DNA from: Larkinella sp049445795
Lineage (GTDB): Bacteria; Bacteroidota; Bacteroidia; Cytophagales; Spirosomataceae
Direction of reading: 5' to 3'
Assembly (NCBI RefSeq): GCF_049445795.1
Contig: NZ_JBMSDT010000007.1
Location: 1-64,000, forward strand
Length of the DNA: 64,000 nt
Below are positions 34,367 to 43,227 of the stretch, one piece after another. A program made the position numbers and the translations under genes. Within the stretch, counting starts at the first letter, position 1; every line of letters begins with the position of its first letter. The notes below the pieces were generated by a model, which did no database searches, was not told the origin of the DNA, and saw only the letters and a program-made list of their open reading frames with translations.

Positions 34367-35908
34367 ATGCCGCCTACATTTACAGACTATGCCGAGCATT
34401 TTCCTCTTTTTTACCAGATCGTATCGGATAGCCAGACCGGTGTTGTGGTTTTTGAAGCCATACAGAATGAAGCAGAAGAACTGGTCGATTTTCGGTTTGC
34501 GTACATCAACCCGGCCGGTGCGGCCTATTTGGGAAAAAAACCGGAGCAATTACTGGGTCAACGTTATCTGGCGTTTTTCTCCGAAGCCCACAGCAGTGGC
34601 CTGTTCGACGCCTATTGCCAAGTGTTGAAAACCGGCGAGCCGCTCCGGTTGCCGGAAGTTTACTACAATGCCGACGGTATCAATGGCTGGTTTGATCTGC
34701 GAATCAGCAAGTTTGACCATGCGGTGGTGGTCAGCTATTCCAACATTACCGCTCAAAAGCAAACCCAACTGGCACTTGAAGCCCAGGCGCTGCAACTCCG
34801 AACGACCCTCGATGCATCGATCAGCAGCATTTTTTACATGACCGCGATTCGGAATGAACAGGGTCGCATCATCGACTTTCTGATGGTCATGTCCAACAAA
34901 GCCGTGCTGCGCAGCAACAACATGACCCCGGAGCAGGTGGAAGGCAGGCAGTTGCTGAAAGTTTTTCCGGGGAATGTCGATAACGGTTTTTTCGACCTCT
35001 ATGTACGTGTGACCGAAACCGGCCAGCCCGAAAGCAATATTAGTTATTACCGGGACGACCTGGGGCTGGAAGGCTGGTTTGAGGTGTCGGCCGTCAAGCA
35101 GGACGATGGTGTCGTGGTGACGTTTATGAACATCACCGACCAGAAACGGACTGAAAACGAGTTGCAGCAGAAAAACGCCGAACTCCAGCGCTCAAACCAG
35201 AGTCTGCAAACGTTCGCCTACATCGCCAGCCACGATTTACAGGCTCCGCTGCGGAAACTCCAGGCGTTCAACAGCGTACTGACGCATCAATTCGGAGCCG
35301 ATCTAAAACCGGAAGCCAAAGACATTCTGGACCGCATGAACGTGGCCACGGCCCGCATGTCGAGCCTGATTCACGATTTATTGCTGTATTCGCGGGTGAC
35401 GACCCAGCCGCACAGCCTTACCCGGATTTCGCTCATCGAGGTGGTGGCCGATGTGGTCAGCGATCTGGACCCGATTATCCTGGAAACCGGCACTTCCATG
35501 CAGATTGATCCGTTGCCCGAAGTAACCGGCAACGCGGTGGAGCTGGGGCAACTGTTTCAGAATTTGCTGGGCAATGCCCTGAAGTTTCGACGGCCGGGTG
35601 TACCGCCGGTGGTGTCCGTCACGCACTCGCTGGTCGTGGGGCCGGAACTGCCCGAGGTTCTGAAACCCAAACAGACCCCGGCACGTTTTCACCGCATTCG
35701 GGTAGCCGACAACGGCATCGGTTTTCAGGCCAAAGACCGCGACCGTATTTTTCAGATGTTCCAGCGTTTACACCATAAAAACGAGTTTGAGGGAACCGGG
35801 ATTGGCCTGGCGATCTGTCAGCGGGTGGCCGAAAACCACGGCGGCACCATCATTGCGGAGGGCCGACCGAACGAAGGGGCGGTTTTTGACGTGTACCTGC
35901 CTGTCTGA
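34367..35908 (+). CDS. Hybrid-less PAS-domain sensor histidine kinase
   Basis: 513 residues, cytoplasmic. Two PAS-like domains (residues about 10-130 and about 145-265) share the repeated ending EGWFEVSAVKQDDGVVVTFMNITDQKR. A HisKA region follows with the phospho-acceptor at about His289 in YIASHDLQAPLRKLQAF. The HATPase_c domain has IRVADNGIGFQAKDRDRIF and GTGIGLAICQRVAENHGG. No receiver domain and no response regulator adjacent. Divergent from the caspase-SGNH gene; whether it senses for the island is unknown. Confidence 0.88.
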   Translation: MPPTFTDYAEHFPLFYQIVSDSQTGVVVFEAIQNEAEELVDFRFAYINPAGAAYLGKKPEQLLGQRYLAFFSEAHSSGLFDAYCQVLKTGEPLRLPEVYYNADGINGWFDLRISKFDHAVVVSYSNITAQKQTQLALEAQALQLRTTLDASISSIFYMTAIRNEQGRIIDFLMVMSNKAVLRSNNMTPEQVEGRQLLKVFPGNVDNGFFDLYVRVTETGQPESNISYYRDDLGLEGWFEVSAVKQDDGVVVTFMNITDQKRTENELQQKNAELQRSNQSLQTFAYIASHDLQAPLRKLQAFNSVLTHQFGADLKPEAKDILDRMNVATARMSSLIHDLLLYSRVTTQPHSLTRISLIEVVADVVSDLDPIILETGTSMQIDPLPEVTGNAVELGQLFQNLLGNALKFRRPGVPPVVSVTHSLVVGPELPEVLKPKQTPARFHRIRVADNGIGFQAKDRDRIFQMFQRLHHKNEFEGTGIGLAICQRVAENHGGTIIAEGRPNEGAVFDVYLPV

Positions 35909-36060
35909 TCGAATTCTTTTTCAGATTTTTTTTTGGACAGAAAGTAGTAAATGAACGGCTTTCGCTTTTGGAGATACGAGTTCGGTCCAGGGAATCATTT
36001 TGACGACCGAGGCCTACACTCACCGGATTATTGTCCACCTACCAATCTCTGTTAGCAAGC

Positions 36061-36086
36061 GCCCGGACCCTCCGTCCGGGCTTTTT
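36061..36086 (+). terminator. Rho-independent terminator
   Basis: Stem GCCCGGAC (36061-36068) with GTCCGGGC (36074-36081), a five-base loop and a TTTTT tail. It lies between the histidine kinase (+) and the isomerase gene (-). Confidence 0.75.
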
Positions 36087-36107
36087 CTATGGTAACGCGT
36101 TCAAGAC

Positions 36108-36983
36108 TCAGCCCCACTTGGCCTGCCGGATGTGGTCGATACTGATTTTGATGCTCTCCAGCGGGGGGCGTTTGCAGACATCCTGCTCCACGAAGTAGTG
36201 CGTCAACCCGGCTTTTTTAGCTTGCTTAAACAAGGCACCAAAGTCGATTGAGCCCGTGCCGACTTCGGCGAATTCTTTCTCCGGGGTTTTCGCCATGTCT
36301 TTGACATGCCAGAGCGGGAACCGGCCCGGATACTGGGCAAAGTAGTCAGTGGGCTGTTCCCCGGCTTTCACCATCCAGTACAGGTCGGCTTCCATCTGCA
36401 CGCTGGTGTTTTTCAGGAGCAGGTCGTACGGTTTTTGCCCGTCGACGCGCTCGGTAAACTCAAAATCATGGTTGTGGTAGCCCAGGATCAACCCAGCTTT
36501 TTTGGCCGTTTCCTGACCTTTACCCAACAGGTCCACCAGTTGCTTGTAATCCTCCGGTTTGCGTTCATTGGGCATCAGAAAGGCGATGATGATGTATTTC
36601 TGGCCCACGGCGGCTGCATCGTCGACCACACGCTGCCAGTTGCGGGTCAGGCCGTCTGTTGCCCCAAACTGGTTCGAGCGCGCCGTGAGCGTGTGCCCGC
36701 TCACGGCCGACAAACCGTTGTCTTTCAAAATCTTGCTGTATTCGGTTGCGGTTTTCCCGAAAAACTTGCCATCGTTGTACCCAAAGTTCTCGACTTCTTT
36801 GTAGCCCAGTTTGGCTACGTCGGCGAGTATTTTTTCAATGCCTTGTTTCTGAATATCGTCCCGGAGCGTGTAGAGTTGCAGGCCCACGGTTTTGGCTTTG
36901 GCGCTGGCCAGCGTGTTGAGCGACAGCAGCGAAAGCGCACTGAGGCCGAGGGAGGTTCCGAGAAATTCTCTGCGTTTCATCAT
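36108..36983 (-). CDS. Exported sugar phosphate isomerase/epimerase-like TIM-barrel protein
   Basis: 291 residues. Twin-Arg-like signal MKRREFLGTSLGLSALSLLSLNTLASA, then an AP-endonuclease-2/xylose-isomerase-like TIM barrel: VGLQLYTLRDDIQKQGIEKILADVAKLGYKEVENFG at the start, LILGYHNHDFEF for a metal His, and FPLWHVKDM near the C-terminus. Common in Bacteroidota glycoside catabolism loci. It heads away from the ThuA and dehydrogenase genes on the same strand. Confidence 0.88.
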   Translation of the reverse strand: MMKRREFLGTSLGLSALSLLSLNTLASAKAKTVGLQLYTLRDDIQKQGIEKILADVAKLGYKEVENFGYNDGKFFGKTATEYSKILKDNGLSAVSGHTLTARSNQFGATDGLTRNWQRVVDDAAAVGQKYIIIAFLMPNERKPEDYKQLVDLLGKGQETAKKAGLILGYHNHDFEFTERVDGQKPYDLLLKNTSVQMEADLYWMVKAGEQPTDYFAQYPGRFPLWHVKDMAKTPEKEFAEVGTGSIDFGALFKQAKKAGLTHYFVEQDVCKRPPLESIKISIDHIRQAKWG

Positions 36984-37159
36984 CTTGTATGGTATTCTAA
37001 AAGGTTGCTTTTGTTGGTTGCTGGATGAACTGGATAACTGGATACTGGATAACTAGAACTTCGTTGTCGCGAGCGACAATGAAGACTTTTCGGTGAAATA
37101 TCTACATGATCCCTTACGCTCTGATCCAGCATCAGCTATCCAGCATCTCCTGTCTGCCT

Positions 37160-37999
37160 TCAAAACTGCCCCGCCCATTCAATACCGGCCACGATATGCG
37201 GCATGGCGTTGGGGTCGGTAAAGGTTTCGGGGGTGTGCCCCAGGCCAGTGTAAAAAATCCGCCCTTTTCCCACGGTGTTTGTCCAGGAAATCGGGTGATC
37301 GCCCTCCATCGCTTTCGGCCATTTGGCGACGTAGGACTGCTCATTTAACGTCAGCAGCACCTGAATGCGGTTTTTGCCCCGGACGCTCTGCTTAAAATTG
37401 TACCATTCGTCGGTTTTTCCCCAGCGGGCGGGCAGATGCCGGGTCGTCGGGTGCGCGGGCGCATCGGTCCGGATCTCGGCTTCGGGCGTATGGTCCGGGT
37501 ACAGCGTGTGGTCGCGGAAATGCGTGCCAAGCATCTGATCGTACCATTGCCAGTTGTATTCCGTATCCGAAGCCGAGTGAATGCCGACGTAGCCCCCGCC
37601 GTTTTCGATAAACCGTTCAAACGCCTGCTCCTGCTCCGGTGTCAGCACATCGCCCGTCGTCGACAGAAAAACGACGACTTTGAACCGCTTCAGATACTCG
37701 TCGTTGAAAAAGGCTCCGTTTTCAGTAGCCCGGACATCCCAACCCCGCGCTTGGCCGGTTTTCTGCAAAGCCGCCAGACCCGGTTCGATGGACTCGTGCC
37801 GAAACCCGTTCGTCTTGGAAAAAATCAAAACGCCTTTGGCCCCAATTGCTCCCGGGTCGGCCGGACGCTCGGTTTCGAAGACCGGTTTTTGCCACGGCAA
37901 ACTGCGCGTGAGCGAAAGGGCGTATAAAAAACCGGCCCCCGCCAGCAGCAACACGGTGACAATCAACCCCAGTACGATTTTGACCAGTTTTCGGAGCAT
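37160..37999 (-). CDS. ThuA-domain protein
   Basis: 279 residues. An N-terminal membrane anchor (VKIVLGLIVTVLLLAGAGFLYAL) is followed by a ThuA glutamine-amidotransferase-like fold: GVLIFSKTNGFRHESIEPGLAAL, VVFLSTTGDVLTPEQEQAFERFIENGGGYVGIHSASDTEYNW, and RIFYTGLGHTPETFTDP near the C-terminus. ThuA proteins occur in trehalose and other glycoside utilisation loci. It lies 4 bases from the end of the dehydrogenase gene and is probably co-transcribed. Confidence 0.9.
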   Translation of the reverse strand: MLRKLVKIVLGLIVTVLLLAGAGFLYALSLTRSLPWQKPVFETERPADPGAIGAKGVLIFSKTNGFRHESIEPGLAALQKTGQARGWDVRATENGAFFNDEYLKRFKVVVFLSTTGDVLTPEQEQAFERFIENGGGYVGIHSASDTEYNWQWYDQMLGTHFRDHTLYPDHTPEAEIRTDAPAHPTTRHLPARWGKTDEWYNFKQSVRGKNRIQVLLTLNEQSYVAKWPKAMEGDHPISWTNTVGKGRIFYTGLGHTPETFTDPNAMPHIVAGIEWAGQF

Positions 38000-38003
38000 G
38001 GCG

Positions 38004-40781
38004 TTACGGGATAAATTGTACCGTCACCGGCACAAATAACGTGTTTTTGGGCGTTTTTTCGTTTTTAAACACAAAATACAGATCGTGTAGCCCGGTGGTC
38101 GGCGTCAGCGCAGTTTTGACCATCTGCGGCTGAAACATCGCGGCTCCCGATTGTTCTTTTCCAGGAACGATCTCATCGGTTTTGCCAACCAGTTGGCCCG
38201 TCGGCGAATCCAGCCGGACTTCGATGCGCCCGCCCACCGGACTGATCTGCGAGGGCATTGCCACCGCAAACAGCAGTTCCCGGATGCTGGTCAGGTCAAG
38301 CTGATTGAATTTGACGTACGTATCCGACGCCTGAACGATGGTCATTGGGTACGGCTGTGGGCCCATTTTGAACAGCATGATGTTTTTAGACTGGCTATCG
38401 CTCGACCCCAGCGCGACCGTCGGGTTGCGCAGCGCCAGCACCTCCTCGGTCGTTTGCGCCGGAATGCCGTTCGCACCTTTGTCCTTATACGACGCCCGTA
38501 TCACCAGCTTGCCTTTGGCGTTCGGATCGATGGCGTAAGTTCCCTGAAGCGGTAGGCTCGGCGCAGCGGTTTTGGCGTCAGCCAGCGTCAGAATGTATTT
38601 CACCATTTCGCCCGCGTCGGCTGGGCTCAGTTGCGGGTGGGCCGTCATGATGGCGTCGCCCCAGACGCCCCCGCCCCCTTTGATGATCTTGTTCGACAGA
38701 CTCGCCACGGCGTTGGCATCGCCTTTGTAGTGTTTAGCGACCTCAACAAAAGCCGGTCCGACCGACTTTTTATCCGTAAAATGACAGGCTTTGCAGTCGC
38801 TTTTGTCCATGAGCGATTTACCCACGCCCAGGTAAGCCGCTTCGCTGAACTGGTGTCCGGCCTGGGCCGGAGCGGTTTCGTCTTCGTAACCGGCCCACAC
38901 CAGCACCTGACTAGCCAAAATGCGGCCGTTCGCCAGGCTACCATCTTCTTTGTCGCTCACAGTCACCTGGTACGCGATGGGCTGGTCGGGAAAGTAAAAG
39001 CTGCGGTTACCTTTCATCGACAGACTCACCTGCGGGGGCTGATTGCCCGCCAGAATCTCCATCTCGCGAGTTTCCTTCGAGCCTTTCGTGTCCGTAACGG
39101 TCAAAACCGCTTTATACCGACCCGGTTTCTGAAACGTGTACGTCGGGTTCGGGGCGCGCAGGGTCACAGGCTGCCCGCCGGTTTTCGGACCAATCTTCCA
39201 TTCATAAGTCAGCTTGTCGCCGTCGGCATCCTGCGTTCCGGCCGACGACAGCCGAACGGTCAGCGGCACGGCCCCGGCTTTCTGGTCGGCGGTCAGTTGC
39301 ACCACCGGTTTGCGGTTGCCGCCGTTGTATTCGATCCGCACCAGCCGCGAATCGTCGTTCTGCGTAAACCAGCCTGTGCCGTATTCCAGCACGTACAGAT
39401 CGCCGTTCGGCCCAAACGCCATGTCGATGGGGTGGCTAAATGGCATATCGGGCAAAAACCGCTCTAACTGACTCATGTTGCCCTGTTGATCGAACGAAAC
39501 CGTCAGAATCATGTCGCGCATCCATTCAAAAAGGAACAGTTTGCCGTTGTAGTAATCCGGGAAAGCGCGTTTGGCGTTCGGGAAATCGGCTTTGTAATAC
39601 ACCGGTCCGGCCATTGCGCTGCGTCCCCCGCTGCCCATGATCGGAAAATGCTGGCTTTCGGAAGCCGGGTACGAGATCATGGCAGGCTGGGCCGGGGGCA
39701 ATTCGCGCAAACCCGTGTTGTTCGGCGACTCGTTGATGGGGTGCGCCGGGTCGAAAATCGCGCCGGATTGGTTGGTGGCAAAATCGACATTGTAATAGGC
39801 TTTGTTGGCGCCCACGAAATACGGCCAGCCGAAGAAACCCGGTTTTTTGGCCTGGTTGTATTCGTCCTCGGCGGTCGGGCCGACGTTCACAGAATCCACC
39901 CCAGCATCCGGCCCCACGTCGCCCCAGTAGACATACCCCGTCCGCTTGTCGACCGAAATCCGGTAGGGATTTCGGTGACCCATCGTGTAGATTTCGGGGC
40001 GGGTTTTGGTGCGGTCCGACGGGTCGGTTCCTTTCGGGAACAAATTGCCGTTCGGGATGGTGTAGGTGCCGTCAGCTTCGGGATGAATGCGCAGGATTTT
40101 GCCCCGCAGGTCGTTGGTATTGCCCGACGATTTCTGGGCATCCCAGGGGCCGCGACCGGGCCGCTCGTCGATGGGTGCGTAGAGCGTCGCGCGCGGACTG
40201 GTGTTGTCGCCGGTCGAGAGGTACAGGTTACCGTCGCGGTCCCAGTCGATGGAGCCGCCCGTGTGGCAGCACTGTTCGCGCTGCACCGGCACGTCGAGCA
40301 GGATTTTTTTCGACGCCAGCACCAGCTCTTCGCCCCGCAGTTCGTAGCGGGTCAGGATGTTGCGCGACGCTCCGGGATCGGAGTAGAACAGGTAAATCCA
40401 GTGGTTTTGGCTAAAATTGGGGTCCAGGTTCAGGCCCAGCAGCCCATCTTCGGCTTCGGTTTCGGTGCCCTCCTTATCTTTGTACTTCGTGCTAACCGGA
40501 ATCGTCGCAATGGTTTTCAATTGCTTCGTGACCGGACTGTACAACCGGACGGCCCCGTGCCGCTCGATGAACAGCACCCGCTCATCGGGCAGGATGGCCA
40601 TTTCCATCGGTTCGTTCAGTTTTTCGGCCAGAACTACTTTCGTGAAGCGGTTCGTTTCGGGCACCTCCGCCGACGACTGCCCCAAAGGCCGGGCCGAATA
40701 CGACCACAGCCCAATGGCCCCGGCCAGTAAGCCAACGCCCAACCCAGCAGTTTTTACCGGAAGTAGATTCTTTTTCATCAT
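38004..40781 (-). CDS. Glucose/sorbosone-dehydrogenase-like (PQQ-type) protein with PKD domain and cytochrome c
   Basis: About 925 residues from the tandem ATGs at 40781/40778. After a signal helix comes a six-bladed GSDH-type propeller (MEMAILPDERVLFIERHGAVRLY ... GHRNPYRISVDKRTGYVYWGDVGPDAG). A PKD domain follows (PLTVRLSSAGTQDADGDKLTYEWKIG), then a c-type heme domain with CKACH at about residue 660, and a C-terminal beta-sandwich that may bind carbohydrate. A periplasmic oxidoreductase on sugars is likely. It is divergent from a Nudix-type regulator across a palindromic region. Confidence 0.88.
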   Translation of the reverse strand: MMKKNLLPVKTAGLGVGLLAGAIGLWSYSARPLGQSSAEVPETNRFTKVVLAEKLNEPMEMAILPDERVLFIERHGAVRLYSPVTKQLKTIATIPVSTKYKDKEGTETEAEDGLLGLNLDPNFSQNHWIYLFYSDPGASRNILTRYELRGEELVLASKKILLDVPVQREQCCHTGGSIDWDRDGNLYLSTGDNTSPRATLYAPIDERPGRGPWDAQKSSGNTNDLRGKILRIHPEADGTYTIPNGNLFPKGTDPSDRTKTRPEIYTMGHRNPYRISVDKRTGYVYWGDVGPDAGVDSVNVGPTAEDEYNQAKKPGFFGWPYFVGANKAYYNVDFATNQSGAIFDPAHPINESPNNTGLRELPPAQPAMISYPASESQHFPIMGSGGRSAMAGPVYYKADFPNAKRAFPDYYNGKLFLFEWMRDMILTVSFDQQGNMSQLERFLPDMPFSHPIDMAFGPNGDLYVLEYGTGWFTQNDDSRLVRIEYNGGNRKPVVQLTADQKAGAVPLTVRLSSAGTQDADGDKLTYEWKIGPKTGGQPVTLRAPNPTYTFQKPGRYKAVLTVTDTKGSKETREMEILAGNQPPQVSLSMKGNRSFYFPDQPIAYQVTVSDKEDGSLANGRILASQVLVWAGYEDETAPAQAGHQFSEAAYLGVGKSLMDKSDCKACHFTDKKSVGPAFVEVAKHYKGDANAVASLSNKIIKGGGGVWGDAIMTAHPQLSPADAGEMVKYILTLADAKTAAPSLPLQGTYAIDPNAKGKLVIRASYKDKGANGIPAQTTEEVLALRNPTVALGSSDSQSKNIMLFKMGPQPYPMTIVQASDTYVKFNQLDLTSIRELLFAVAMPSQISPVGGRIEVRLDSPTGQLVGKTDEIVPGKEQSGAAMFQPQMVKTALTPTTGLHDLYFVFKNEKTPKNTLFVPVTVQFIP

Positions 40782-40784
40782 AGA

Positions 40785-40837
40785 ATTGTGTATTTTCAAC
40801 ACAATAATACAAGATTTCAAGTTATTGTGTACACATT
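40785..40837. promoter_or_regulatory. Palindromic operator region between the dehydrogenase and Nudix-regulator genes
   Basis: ATTGTGT (40785-40791) and ACACAAT (40799-40805) form a 21-bp palindrome with a 7-base spacer. ACACAATAA (40799-40807) also pairs with TTATTGTGT (40822-40830) as 9-bp arms. ATTGTGT-ACACATT at 40824-40837 is a third near-palindrome. Shape and position suit binding by the adjacent NrtR-like protein. Confidence 0.6.
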
Positions 40838-40867
40838 ACACACTACAAATAAGTAAAATAAATCCGT

Positions 40868-41644
40868 ATGAAGTCCAGTACTAGCCAGGAAATACAGCTA
40901 AAATGGAATGCCGACGCGTTTGTGCCCCGCGTCTCGATTGATCTGGTCATCTTCGGCTTTCACGACGGGCAGTTGAAGGTGCTGCTGCTACGCTGGAAAA
41001 ACGGGGAAGACTGGATGCTCCCGAGCGGTTTTATTCTCCACGAAGAAGATATGGAAAATGCCGCTCACCGCAGCCTGCAACAACGGACGGGCCTGCAGTC
41101 GGTTTTTTTGCAACAGTTTCACACCTTCGGCGAAGCCGACCGCTTCAAACACTTCAGCAAACAGGAAACCATGCGCCGACTCGGTTTTCCGGGCGATACC
41201 GACGAACCGCTTTTTCGGCGGCATGTGTCGGTGGGCTATTACGCGCTGGTGGAGTTTGCGGAGGTGGTGCCTACGCCGGATGAACTGACGGACGAATGCC
41301 GCTGGTGGGATGTCGAGGAAGTGCCGCCGTTGCTGTTCGACCACAACGACATGATTCGACTGGCGCTCAAAGTGTTGCGTCGACAGTTGAGCTACCAACC
41401 AATCGGCTATAATCTGTTGCCCGAAAAATTCACGATGCCCGAGTTGCAGCGGCTGTACGAAACCATCCTGGGCCAGCCCCTCGACCGCCGGAATTTTCAG
41501 AAGCAAATGCTGGGCTACGGTATTCTGGAGCGGCTGGAAGAACGCAAAACCGGGGGTGCGCACAAAGCACCGTATCTTTACCGGTTTGATAAGGAAAAAT
41601 ACGAACAAGCCCTGGATGATGGCATGAGTACCCACGGACTTTAG
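40868..41644 (+). CDS. Nudix-domain transcriptional regulator (NrtR/AraR-like)
   Basis: 258 residues. The N-terminal Nudix fold (VSIDLVIFGFHDGQLKVLLL) carries a degenerate Nudix box: Gly54-x5-Glu60-x7-Arg68 is present, but the catalytic REUxEE part reads RSLQQR. Hydrolysis is therefore probably lost, as in NrtR-type sugar or ADP-ribose sensors. The C-terminal 90 residues form a winged helix (MPELQRLYETILGQPLDRRNFQKQMLGYGILERLEERK). The last codons and the stop (STHGL-stop) come from a REP palindrome that has invaded the 3' end. Confidence 0.85.
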   Translation: MKSSTSQEIQLKWNADAFVPRVSIDLVIFGFHDGQLKVLLLRWKNGEDWMLPSGFILHEEDMENAAHRSLQQRTGLQSVFLQQFHTFGEADRFKHFSKQETMRRLGFPGDTDEPLFRRHVSVGYYALVEFAEVVPTPDELTDECRWWDVEEVPPLLFDHNDMIRLALKVLRRQLSYQPIGYNLLPEKFTMPELQRLYETILGQPLDRRNFQKQMLGYGILERLEERKTGGAHKAPYLYRFDKEKYEQALDDGMSTHGL

Positions 41645-41724
41645 TCCGTGTGACCCAGTGTACCATTAAGTTGATACCAACTACTAGATCATAAAAGCTC
41701 ACACGGGCTAAAGCCCGTGGGTAC
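41628..41724. repeat. Pair of inverted REP elements (BIME-like)
   Basis: REP 41628-41653 (core CACGGACTTTAGTCCGTG) and an opposite-facing copy 41699-41724 (core CACGGGCTAAAGCCCGTG) are separated by 45 bases. Both carry the outer GTACCC/GGGTAC edge. The first supplies the stop codon of the Nudix regulator; the second ends one base before the DUF1501 gene's stop. Confidence 0.8.
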
Positions 41725-41725
41725 G

Positions 41726-43222
41726 TTAGGCTAAAACCGGCTTCACGACCTTCCCGGCCACGTCTGTCAAGCGGAACGGGCGGCCCTGAAACTGGTAGGT
41801 TAGCTTGGTGTGGTCGAAGCCCAGCAGGTGCAAAATTGTGGCCTGAAGGTCGTGGACGTGTACCTTATCTTTGGTGGCATAATAGCCGATGTCGTCGGTT
41901 TCGCCGTAGCTGAATCCGCGTTTGACCCCGCCCCCCGCCATCCAGACCGTGAACGCGTCGAGGTGGTGATCGCGGCCCATAAACGGCAGCGTCTGGCCGT
42001 CGCGGTTTTCCTGCATGGGTGTCCGGCCAAATTCACCGCCCCAGACCACGAGCGTTTCGTCGAGCAGACCGCGCTGTTTGAGATCTTTGAGCAAGGCCGT
42101 CACGGCCTGGTCAGAAGCGGTGCATTTATCCCGCAGGCCGGTTTCGATGGACCCGTCTTTGCTCGTGCCGTGCGTATCCCAGCCCCAGTCGAACAGTTGC
42201 ACAAATCGCACCCCGCGCTCTACTAACCGCCGGGCTAACAGACAGTTCCGGGCAAACGAGCCTTTGTTCGGATCGACGCCGTAGGCATTCAGAATGTAGT
42301 CCGGTTCGCTCTTGATATCCATCGCGTCGGGCACCGACATCTGCATTTTGAACGCCATTTCGTACTGCGAAATCCGGGTCAGAATCTCCGGGTCTTTCAC
42401 ATCTTCGTACTGCTGCCGGTTGATGTCGTTGATGGCCTCGATGGTTTGCTTCCGGATGTCACGGTTCATGCCCTGCGGATCGGAAACATACAAAACCGGG
42501 TCGCCGTCGGTGCGGCACTGAACGCCCTGGTACACCGTCGGCAGAAAACCGCTGCCCCAGACCGACTTGCCCGCGTCCGGCTGTTTGCCGCCCGACGCCA
42601 GCACGATAAAACCGGGTAAGTTGTCGTTCTCCGAGCCCAGGCCATAGGTCACCCACGAACCAATGCTCGGCCGACCCAGCCGGGCCGCGCCGGTGTGCAT
42701 CAGGAGTTGCGCCGGAGCGTGGTTGAACTGGTCGGTGTACATCGACTTGATGAACGTAATATCGTCGGCCACGGTCTGCAAATGCGGCAGGTAATCCGAA
42801 ATCCAGGCCCCCGACTGGCCGTGTTGGGCAAACTTGCCCTGCGGGCCGAGCATTTTCGGTACCCCCCGGATGAACGCAAACTTCTTGCCTTCCAGCAACT
42901 CCTGCGGACAGTCTTTGCCGTGGTATTTGACCAGTTCCGGTTTGTAATCGAACAACTCCAATTGCGAGGGCGAACCGGCCATGTGAATGTAAATCACCCG
43001 CTTGGCTTTCGGCGAAAACTGCGCCGGGCGCGGTGTCATCGGCTCATTGGAAGCCGGGGCATTGGCTGCCGTTTGGCTTTCTTTTTTATCGAAAAAACCG
43101 CAGCTCGTCAGCGCCGAACCCAGCGCCATCGCGCCCAACCCAGTGGAACAGGTGTGCAGAAAATGCCGCCGAGTTTCGCGCTGCAAAGCCGCTTCCTGAA
43201 GTTCTTTGAGTAGCTTGTTCAT
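41726..43222 (-). CDS. DUF1501-domain protein
   Basis: 498 residues. A Tat-like signal (RETRRHFLHTCSTGLGAMALGSALTSCG) is followed by the sulfatase-like DUF1501 fold: KRVIYIHMAGSPSQLELFDYKPELVKYHGKDCP, GVRFVQLFDWGWDTHG, and VVWGGEFGRTPMQE with GRDHH. DUF1501 proteins are almost always paired with DUF1549/DUF1553 cytochromes, as here (5 bases apart). Probable role in periplasmic polysaccharide breakdown; the reaction is not established. Confidence 0.92.
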   Translation of the reverse strand: MNKLLKELQEAALQRETRRHFLHTCSTGLGAMALGSALTSCGFFDKKESQTAANAPASNEPMTPRPAQFSPKAKRVIYIHMAGSPSQLELFDYKPELVKYHGKDCPQELLEGKKFAFIRGVPKMLGPQGKFAQHGQSGAWISDYLPHLQTVADDITFIKSMYTDQFNHAPAQLLMHTGAARLGRPSIGSWVTYGLGSENDNLPGFIVLASGGKQPDAGKSVWGSGFLPTVYQGVQCRTDGDPVLYVSDPQGMNRDIRKQTIEAINDINRQQYEDVKDPEILTRISQYEMAFKMQMSVPDAMDIKSEPDYILNAYGVDPNKGSFARNCLLARRLVERGVRFVQLFDWGWDTHGTSKDGSIETGLRDKCTASDQAVTALLKDLKQRGLLDETLVVWGGEFGRTPMQENRDGQTLPFMGRDHHLDAFTVWMAGGGVKRGFSYGETDDIGYYATKDKVHVHDLQATILHLLGFDHTKLTYQFQGRPFRLTDVAGKVVKPVLA

Positions 43223-43227
43223 CGGGT

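Noticed and set aside
39486..40730. Open frame of 414 codons on the + strand opposite the dehydrogenase gene
   Set aside because: Same antisense effect; residue composition is unlike real proteins and no start signal is evident.
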